DNA of 5,828 bases from UBA7396 sp034676185 (GTDB taxonomy: Bacteria; Patescibacteriota; Gracilibacteria; BD1-5; UBA6164), in assembly GCA_034676185.1 (NCBI GenBank), contig JAUCCN010000031.1, forward strand, positions 1-5,828. Direction: 5' to 3'. Both the position numbers and the translations under genes were made by a program. The notes below the pieces were generated by a model. It made no database searches, had not been told where the DNA came from, and worked only from the letters and a program-made list of their open reading frames with translations. Positions 1-5,252 of the stretch are shown piece by piece; position 1 is the first letter of the stretch; every line of letters begins with the position of its first letter.

Positions 1-787
1 ATCAAAAATCAAAATAGAAGATATTGATTATATAGCAGTTACTTCTCATCCTTGACTTATTCCATCACTTTTAACGGGAATTACTTTTGCAAGAACTCTT
101 TCAAAAATTTTACAAAAACCACTTTTGGAGCTTAATCACATAGAAGGACATATTTTTTCAAATTTTTTGGAAAGAAAAAAAGAAGATATTTCATTTCCTC
201 TTGTTTGTTTAACCGTTTCAGGATGACATAATGATATTTATTATATGCCATCTTTGTGGGAAATGGAAAAAATAGGAAGTTCAGAAGATGATGCAGCAGG
301 AGAAAGTTATGATAAAGTAGCAAAAATGATGTGACTTGGATATCCAGGAGGACCAATTATTTCTCAATTATCAAGTGAATATTCTCAAAGTAACAATACT
401 CAATTATTTCCTCGTGTATGGCTTCAGAAAGATAAGTTTAATTTTTCGTTCTCTGGATTAAAATCAGCAGTAAAAAGGGAAATTGATAAAAGAATTTCAG
501 AAAAATGAAGTTTGGATGAAAAAGATAAAAAAGAAATTTCCTTTGAGTTTCAAAATGCGGTAAATGAAGTTCTTGCATATAAATTGATTTCAGGAGCTTT
601 GCAAAAACAAGTTCAAACTATTATGCTTGCTTGAGGAGTAAGTGCAAATATAGATTTAAGAGAAAAAATTACACAAAAAGCCTGAGAATATAATTTAGAG
701 TTTTTATATCCAATAAAAAATATCTATTGTATGGATAATGCTGCTATGATTTGAATACTGGCTTATTATAAAATAAAACACTGATAA
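1..787 (+). CDS. tsaD: TsaD, tRNA N6-threonylcarbamoyladenosine (t6A37) transferase, 5'-truncated by window edge
   Basis: TsaD transfers the threonylcarbamoyl group from TC-AMP to A37 of tRNAs that read ANN codons, working in the cytoplasm with TsaB and TsaE. The reading frame starts at base 2. 261 residues are visible, and roughly the first 70-80 of the usual ~340 lie off the left edge. Seen in order: the segment with HPGL, the metal-binding NHIEGH (134-151, keeping both histidines of HxEGH), SGGHND, the DDAAGESYDKVAKMMGLGYPGG-type segment split around 290-356, FSFSGLK, LAGGVSAN (626-649) and CMDNAAM (728-748), whose Asp is the third metal ligand. Eight in-frame TGA codons (53, 224, 332, 506, 632, 683, 752, 782) must be read as Gly, and several sit on invariant family glycines. 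The final sense codon is TGA, directly followed by the TAA stop. The stop lies in the loop of a terminator hairpin. Identification is secure; only the start is missing. Confidence 0.96.
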
Positions 788-802
788 TCAGTGTTTTATT
801 TT
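770..802. terminator. Bidirectional intrinsic terminator between convergent tsaD and winged-helix gene
   Basis: This is a perfect inverted repeat with 15-bp arms at 770-784 and 788-802 and a 3-base loop at 785-787. The inner stem is CACTGA/TCAGTG, flanked by A-rich sequence on the left and T-rich sequence on the right, so it gives a U-rich tail on both strands. The left arm encodes the last five codons of tsaD and the loop is its TAA stop. The minus-strand gene ends at 808, only six bases beyond the right arm. One hairpin therefore can end both transcripts. Confidence 0.88.
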
Positions 803-807
803 TGATA

Positions 808-1410
808 TTATATGTATTGTTCAACTCAAATAGTATCTTTTAAAAATAAATTTCCTTTTTGTTTCATAATATTAAAAATAAGTTTATCGTTATATTCAAG
901 TCTTTTTTGAAAATCATCTTTGGTAATAATAGCATATTTTATTTTTCTGTTAAAAAAAGTTTTTGCTAAAAATTCATTAAAAGCAATTTTATCCATTTCT
1001 CAAATGAGGAAAATATCAACAATATTGTTTGTATTTCCAACAAGTCTTTTTGCAAGTTCTTCATTGATGATAACGAGTTCTAGAAAATCTTGGGTTTTGA
1101 AAAATTTTTTGATATTTTCATAAGGATTATAGGTTTTCAAAAATATTGATTTGAATTCTTCTAAGAGAATAAAATTTTTATTCAGAAAAAAGAATTTCTT
1201 TTTTGATTCTTCTCTACTTTTTAAAATATGAAGTTCTTCTAAACTATCAAGCTCTCTTTTTATAGAATTGATTTGTTCATCCAGATCACGAGATAATGCT
1301 CTCATATGAAAACCGTCATTATTTCCAGATTCGTATTCCAAAAAAAACTTTTCTAAAAGTTTCGTTCTTGTTTTAGATCAAAAGAGTTTGGTTAAATCAA
1401 AATTTTTCAT
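808..1410 (-). CDS. Winged-helix protein with degenerate MNT-type nucleotidyltransferase domain
   Basis: The protein has 200 residues under code 25, with three UGA-glycines (residue 11 at 1380-1378; 1002-1000; 828-826) and a TAA stop. Residues about 5-77 resemble the winged helix-turn-helix found at the N-terminus of many 'transcriptional regulator' proteins: SKTRTKLLEKFFL, HMRALSRDL, SIKRELDSLEELHILKS, then a KKKFFFLN wing. Residues about 84-200 follow the layout of the attached pol-beta/MNT nucleotidyltransferase fold, ending with a KYAIITKDDFQKRL strand-helix region. The catalytic signature is decayed: where GSxxxG...DxD is expected, residues 118-137 lack the GS pair, and only one acidic residue (D132 in VDIF) of the DxD remains. 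It probably acts as a non-catalytic DNA- or partner-binding protein; the target is unknown. A plausible promoter lies just upstream (1433-1460). There is no Shine-Dalgarno sequence before the ATG. The reading frame is certain; the domain assignment is by pattern only. Confidence 0.8.
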
Positions 1411-1432
1411 GACAAAAAAGGTTATTTTTTAC

Positions 1433-1460
1433 ATAATATTTTTTTTGTATAAAAAATCAA
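1433..1460 (-). promoter_or_regulatory. Sigma70-type promoter for the winged-helix gene
   Basis: On the minus strand, TTGATT (1460-1455) and TATTAT (1438-1433) are separated by 16 bases that include an eight-A run. The predicted transcript would start about 15 bases before the ATG at 1410, leaving a very short leader without a Shine-Dalgarno sequence. Support comes from a 28-base match, 24 identical, to the candidate promoter upstream of trmD at 5195-5222. In such an AT-rich genome the hexamers alone would be weak evidence. Confidence 0.5.
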
Positions 1461-1469
1461 TACGAAAGA

Positions 1470-1497
1470 AAAAAAACCTGAATATTCAGGTTTTTTT
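1470..1497 (-). terminator. Intrinsic terminator of the CPA1 antiporter gene
   Basis: A perfect palindrome with arms at 1470-1483 and 1484-1497, core CCTGAATATTCAGG, is flanked by A and T runs. It begins one base after the TAA stop (1501-1499) of the antiporter on the minus strand and is followed there by a run of Ts. The tip AATATT probably forms the loop. The symmetric A/T flanks mean it could also work on the plus strand, but no plus-strand gene reads into it. Confidence 0.87.
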
Positions 1498-1498
1498 A

Positions 1499-3640
1499 TT
1501 ATCCAATAGATTTTACATCTTTTAGGATTTCTTTTTCAATTTCATCCATAAAAGTAACATACAGTTTAGGAGTAATAATTTCTTTACAATATAAATCATT
1601 AATAACATTTTCCTCTTGTTTTAAAAGAGATTTGTCTGCTAGTTTTCCTTCTACTACGGAAATTTCACTTTGATGCTCTTCAAAAATATTATCTTTTTTC
1701 TCATTTGCAAGAGTATTAAATTTTTTGTAAAGCTCAATAATTTCATCAAACATTTCTTTTTCAAAACCAAAGTTGATTTCAGCAAGTATTTTTAATTCTT
1801 TAATTACTTTTCTAGTAATAATAGCTTTTGTTCTATTTATAACATAATTATCAATAAAATTATTTGTTTCATTTGAGAAAAATGCTACTAATTTTTGGAA
1901 AAAATCTAATGATACTTTCTCATCAGCAATATCCTTTAATTGAGGTTTTCCTGATTCAAGTCTTTCTATTTGTCTATTAATTTTATTGAGAATATATTTA
2001 AAGTTTTTTTCTTCGATTTCATTATATGAAAATAAGTCTTTGAGATATTGTTTTTCTATTCCAAGAGCATGGAGAGAAAGAGCTCTTCTTATAAGCTCAG
2101 TTCCATTTTCTTTTCCTTGAGTTTTAATAAGTTGTTTTAAATTTTCAACAGAATTTTTTAATTCTTTTTCGTATTTCTTTTTTAGATTATCTACTTCACT
2201 AATAGTAAGATATTTCTTTTGATAGAGACTATCCAATTTTTCAAGCATTTTTAAGTATGCCAAAATTTTTCATTCTTGTTGTTCAAATTTTTCTAAATCA
2301 TGAAGTTGAGTTGCTCATAATCTTCTCATCATATAACCAATAGTAGTTGCTTTGATGAAAAGAGTAAACATAATACTTCAAATAGTAATAACGATTAGAA
2401 ATTCTCTTATATCAAAACTAAAATTCCATCCAACTGATTGTTGAAAAGCAAGAACTTGTGCATAATTAGAATCTCCAACTCAAGGAACCATAAGCACCAT
2501 CATTAATGCTAACGCTCATCTTAAACTTCCCCAAGAAAGAAGGTGTTGCCAAGAAGCAGGAATATGTTCTTCTAATTTGAAAGCATTTAAAGCTCAAATA
2601 GGAATATAAATACTTAATGCCCTTGCTATAATAACAATAATAATAGTTGCTAAGATAGGAACAATAAACATTCAGAAATTTACATTTATATGAGAAAGAA
2701 TAAGTCACATAAGTATAAATACTAATGAATTACATAAAAATGCGAAAAATTCCCAAAATTGGTTCATATGAGCTTCAACTTTTGGAGATATTTTATATCT
2801 ACCATAATTTCAAATAATAATTCATGCAATAGAAGTTGCAATTACTCAAGAAATTTTTAAATCAAATCCCAAAATACTTACATGATGAGAAATCACTTCA
2901 GAGAGTATAAAAGTTAAATGTGCTAAAATCATAGTTAAACTAATTTCAACCATTTCATTATTTTTAATTTTTCAGATTATTTTTGAAAATAATACTCAAG
3001 TAAAACTTCAGAATAATATTCAACCAATCATCATCGACATAAAAGAACCAAATCATTCAATATATGTTGATGCACCTATTTCTCAACTTAAAATAACTCA
3101 AAGTATTACTAAAAATAAAGCAAGAGCAGTTCCGTCATTAAATAAACTTTCTCCTTCAAAAATTAAAGTAAGTCTTCTCGGAGCTCAAATACTTTTAAAT
3201 ATAGAAAGTACAGCTACTGGATCTGTTGCAGAAATAAGACTTCAAAATAATAAACATACTAAAAATGGAATTTGAAATCCTAATAATGGGAAAATAAAGT
3301 ACATAAGTCAACCTATAGTAAAAGCTGAAATTACAAGACCGATAATCGCTAAACTACTTATAGACTTCCAGTTTTTTATAACTTGTCTATAATTCATATT
3401 ATAAGCCGATTCAAATATGAGTATTGGTAAAAAAACATAAAATAACACATCAGGTGTTAGTTCAAAATGATTAATAAAAGAGAAAAATTCTACTTTAGAA
3501 AGAGGTATTAATAAAAGTCATACAATTAATAATAATACTGTATAAGGAAAATTTATCTTTTTAGATAAAAGGTAAGTAAAAACCGAAACTGTAAGTAAAA
3601 AAAATAGTGATAAGCTTGAGCTTAAAAAAGTAACATCCAT
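1499..3640 (-). CDS. CPA1/NhaP-family Na+/H+ antiporter with long helical C-terminal tail
   Basis: This membrane protein of 713 residues probably exchanges Na+ (or K+) for H+ to control cytoplasmic pH and ion content. Residues 1 to about 440 are a multi-pass transport domain with CPA1 signatures: FES around E77, SATDPVAV (D140), FEGESLFNDG with the N168-D169 pair typical of electroneutral CPA1 members, and SWGSLRGALAL with R374. Residues about 445-713 are hydrophilic and helical, rich in Glu and Lys, probably coiled coil and cytoplasmic, and include SLHALGIEKQYLKDLF. I recognise no nucleotide-binding domain in this tail. Twenty-two glycines in the membrane half are coded by UGA, so a standard-code reading is broken throughout and leaves only the part from 2263 down as an ORF. 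The ATG at 3640 was chosen because it starts the first hydrophobic segment. There is no Shine-Dalgarno sequence. The gene is monocistronic, with a terminator directly after the TAA. Which ion it carries cannot be told from sequence. Confidence 0.93.
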
Positions 3641-3674
3641 ATGTAATTAAATATAAAATAAATTATTGAATTCA

Positions 3675-3706
3675 GATATGCAAAAATATTGCAAATTGAT
3701 CAATAT
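3675..3706. promoter_or_regulatory. Palindrome cluster upstream of the CPA1 antiporter, possible operator
   Basis: Three short overlapping dyads lie 35-66 bases before the antiporter ATG: TTGCAA (3689-3694), ATTGATCAAT (3695-3704), and ATATTG/CAATAT arms at 3687-3692 and 3701-3706. On the minus strand there is also a near direct repeat, TTTGCAATA then TTTGCATAT. An alternative minus-strand promoter (TTGCAT 3683-3678, 17 bases, TATTTT 3660-3655) overlaps this cluster and would give an almost leaderless transcript. A regulator binding here is conjecture, since short AT-rich palindromes are common in this DNA. Confidence 0.25.
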
Positions 3707-3801
3707 GTAGGGGGAGGTTCGTATAATATCATGTGACAAAAACGAGACATTTTTATTTTATATTAAAATACTAAAAGGTAATTTTAAAAAGAAACCTTTG
3801 A

Positions 3802-3828
3802 ATTATATATTTTTTATTTTTGTGTCAA
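3802..3828 (-). promoter_or_regulatory. Consensus sigma70-type promoter upstream of the CPA1 antiporter
   Basis: On the minus strand, a perfect TTGACA (3828-3823) and a perfect TATAAT (3807-3802) are separated by 15 A-rich bases, slightly less than the usual 16-18. Transcription would start near 3795 and reach the antiporter ATG at 3640 after a leader of about 155 bases. The site lies just downstream of the terminator of the foreign transporter gene, as expected for an independent transcription unit. Confidence 0.5.
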
Positions 3829-3837
3829 ATATTTTAT
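3823..3837. repeat. Left copy of imperfect 15-base direct repeat flanking the foreign gene
   Basis: The copy reads TGTCAAATATTTTAT and matches 5144-5158 at 14 of 15 bases in the same orientation. The two copies bracket the GC-richer transporter gene with its ribosome binding site and terminator. Read on the minus strand, each copy contains a TTGACA -35 hexamer. It may be a scar of the insertion or duplication event, or simply two similar promoters. Confidence 0.35.
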
Positions 3838-3875
3838 AAAAAAAAATAGGGATTGTAGTTTTTACAAGTCCCTAT
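3838..3875 (-). terminator. Intrinsic terminator of the foreign transporter gene
   Basis: On the minus strand the arms ATAGGGA (3875-3869) and TCCCTAT (3852-3846) are extended inward by a TTGTA/TACAA stem with one bulged base. A run of eight or more Ts follows. The hairpin begins about 15 bases after the TAA stop of the transporter. The G/C-rich stem base resembles the foreign gene more than the AT-rich host, so it was probably acquired together with the gene. Confidence 0.85.
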
Positions 3876-3890
3876 AGTCAAGCCCCCGAA

Positions 3891-5072
3891 TTACATTTTT
3901 ACTCCGATTGCCTCAGCAACATACACAATCAAACCTGATGTGTTTGCCGCGTAAAGCAACAAAGCAAGAACGCTATTGAGGGGAAAAATAATTATGCTGT
4001 ACAAAATGGCTTCGTTTACTCCTTCCTGTTTCAAACCAACCGTATTGCAGATTTTAACGATTGGACGAGGCATATCCTTATACAAGATATGGTTTTTAAA
4101 TACCACGATGGCGACCAAGCTCGAAAACACAAACATTGGTGCGCCAACCATCAGCATCGACAAGCCTACATAAAAATCATGGAGGTTGTTGACAGGTGCT
4201 GCGATAGCTCCTGCAAAGGGTGAGGATATTGCTGCTGCGATAAACAGCCCAACGCCATCAAGATGAGGTTGGATGTACTGCACCAGCCCAGCGTTAATAA
4301 TAACGCAAGCTATCAAAATCAATCCTATGGCATTCAGCGCTCCATCTTTCAGTTCATGAACAAACACCTCAATCAAGAACATGGTTTTACGCGAAAGCGC
4401 TGCATAAATCAAGAGTATCCCAATGCATAAAAATGCAGAATGGGTTATCACAATCAGCAGCAAACCAACGGTAAATTCAATAATCCCTTTCGTTTGTTGT
4501 TTGGTAAACGTAACTTTTTCCATCCTCACAGGAGTGAAGATGGCCGCCAAAATCCCTAGAAAAATGCAGTAAGGTGTCAGAACAAGAAGAATCGGGAAGC
4601 CAGCAATAGGATTATTCAGCCCATTGCTAATAAACCATGGAAGCCCCCACAATTCGCCCAAGTAAAATCCTCCTCCAACTGTTAAAGCTGCAAATGCACA
4701 AAACGTTTTTACAACGAATTGGTTGAAGGTGTTTTTTTCACCTTGTATTGGCAAGAAAACAATCCCTGTAGATAAGAGTAACACAACAGCGAAACTATCA
4801 AAGAACAGGGAAATGTGTCCACAAAAGACAATCAAAATGAACGTCGATACACGAGGCCTTTCAGTAAAAAAAACTGGTATTTTGACCTGAGCATATGCCA
4901 AGAGCATCGTCAGATACACAGCCACAATCAAAGTTTCCATCACTGGGCTACCAGTCAGAGATACTCCTTCAATGAGGGCTTTTCCTGACCAAAAGGTCAT
5001 AAAAACCCCCAGAAGGAACCCGATGATAATTTGCTCAGTAGAGAGAAAACTCTCTTTTTTGAAATCTTTCAT
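3891..5072 (-). CDS. Putative polytopic ion transporter, horizontally acquired, no UGA codons
   Basis: This very hydrophobic protein of 393 residues has about ten likely membrane segments (roughly 15-36, 45-62, 75-107, 118-147, 157-180, 196-226, 246-266, 271-295, 299-325, 355-385), with some of these spans possibly containing more than one helix. Notable conserved-looking loops are HISLFFDSF (86-94), TVGGGFYLGE (131-140) and AISSPFAGAIAAPVNNLHDF (281-300). The arrangement recalls ion-transporter-superfamily proteins such as NhaD, ArsB or DUF1646 members, where a GG-x-L-GE-like turn and helix breaks line the ion path. I do not recognise the exact family, so Na+/H+ antiport is only a guess. All of its roughly 30 glycines use GGN codons and its GC content is clearly higher than its neighbours'. 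It has an AAGGAG Shine-Dalgarno six bases before the ATG, unlike the host genes, and its own terminator. It ends in TAA, so it is translated identically under code 11 or 25. The donor is unknown. Confidence 0.75.
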   Translation of the reverse strand: MKDFKKESFLSTEQIIIGFLLGVFMTFWSGKALIEGVSLTGSPVMETLIVAVYLTMLLAYAQVKIPVFFTERPRVSTFILIVFCGHISLFFDSFAVVLLLSTGIVFLPIQGEKNTFNQFVVKTFCAFAALTVGGGFYLGELWGLPWFISNGLNNPIAGFPILLVLTPYCIFLGILAAIFTPVRMEKVTFTKQQTKGIIEFTVGLLLIVITHSAFLCIGILLIYAALSRKTMFLIEVFVHELKDGALNAIGLILIACVIINAGLVQYIQPHLDGVGLFIAAAISSPFAGAIAAPVNNLHDFYVGLSMLMVGAPMFVFSSLVAIVVFKNHILYKDMPRPIVKICNTVGLKQEGVNEAILYSIIIFPLNSVLALLLYAANTSGLIVYVAEAIGVKM

Positions 5073-5078
5073 GACTTG

Positions 5079-5084
5079 CTCCTT
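5079..5084 (-). promoter_or_regulatory. Strong Shine-Dalgarno site of the foreign transporter
   Basis: AAGGAG on the minus strand, within GAAAGGAGC, is followed by six bases and then ATG at 5072-5070, which fixes the start. It is the only convincing Shine-Dalgarno sequence among the four visible gene starts or upstream regions I could examine (the tsaD start is outside the window). Confidence 0.9.
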
Positions 5085-5121
5085 TCAAAAGCATGATATA
5101 GTTAGGAAAAAAGAGAATATT

Positions 5122-5149
5122 TTTATAGATATTTTTTTTATAATGTCAA
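5122..5149 (-). promoter_or_regulatory. Sigma70-type promoter for the foreign transporter
   Basis: On the minus strand, a perfect TTGACA (5149-5144) and TATAAA (5127-5122) are separated by 16 bases containing an eight-A run. The predicted start near 5115 gives a leader of about 43 bases that carries the Shine-Dalgarno site. The A-tract spacer resembles the promoters proposed for the winged-helix gene and trmD, suggesting that the acquired coding cassette uses a host-type promoter. Confidence 0.55.
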
Positions 5150-5158
5150 ATTTTTTAT
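5144..5158. repeat. Right copy of imperfect 15-base direct repeat flanking the foreign gene
   Basis: The copy reads TGTCAAATTTTTTAT and matches 3823-3837 except for one A/T difference, 1321 bases away. It includes the -35 box of the foreign gene's promoter on the minus strand. Confidence 0.35.
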
Positions 5159-5194
5159 TTCAATTTTTATTTCATTTTCTTTCAATAATTTCAT

Positions 5195-5222
5195 TTGATT
5201 TTGTATGAAAAAAAAATATCAT
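5195..5222 (+). promoter_or_regulatory. Sigma70-type promoter for trmD
   Basis: TTGATT (5195-5200) and TATCAT (5217-5222) are separated by 16 bases with a nine-A run. The predicted start near 5229 leaves a leader of about 24 bases without a Shine-Dalgarno sequence. It agrees with the candidate promoter at 1433-1460 on the other strand in 24 of 28 positions. A second -10-like box, TACAAT at 5241-5246, would place the start at the ATG itself, giving a leaderless message, but it has no good -35 partner. Confidence 0.5.
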
Positions 5223-5252
5223 ATTTTCAAATTATTTTACTACAATTTATAC

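Noticed and set aside
132..356. Minus-strand ORF of 74 residues
   Set aside because: It is the reverse shadow of tsaD, with low-complexity Phe/Leu-rich translation.
1000..1341. A separate 113-residue protein
   Set aside because: It is the middle of the 200-residue winged-helix protein, cut at both ends by choice of the standard code; the UGA at 1002-1000 is Gly.
1499..2263. A separate 254-residue coiled-coil protein
   Set aside because: Reading TGA as Gly joins it in frame to the antiporter membrane domain up to the ATG at 3640. Its apparent start is TTG directly after an in-frame AAA ATT, with no initiation signal.
2466..2708. Minus-strand ORF of 80 residues rich in Tyr, Ser and Cys
   Set aside because: It is an out-of-frame shadow within the CPA1 antiporter, whose own frame carries the ATDP, ND and GSLRGA motifs.
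3622..3750. Possible 42-residue upstream ORF on the minus strand (ATG at 3750) that overlaps the antiporter start and ends at TAA in it
   Set aside because: It has no ribosome binding site, no recognisable sequence, and reads through a TGA. Open frames of this size are expected when TGA is sense and stops are only TAA/TAG. Its hydrophobic end comes from AT-rich sequence.
3976..4173. Plus-strand ORFs at 3976-4173 and 4972-5208
   Set aside because: Both lie mostly antisense to the foreign transporter, have no recognisable sequence and no start signals.
3891..5072. PF07399-type putative Na+/H+ antiporter
   Set aside because: I considered this family, but the HxLGE and ITEPAAMT-like motifs I associate with it are not present, so I kept only a general ion-transporter call.
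3890..5100. Insertion sequence or integron cassette
   Set aside because: There is no transposase or integrase, no terminal inverted repeats and no attC-like structure around the foreign gene; only a short imperfect direct repeat was seen.
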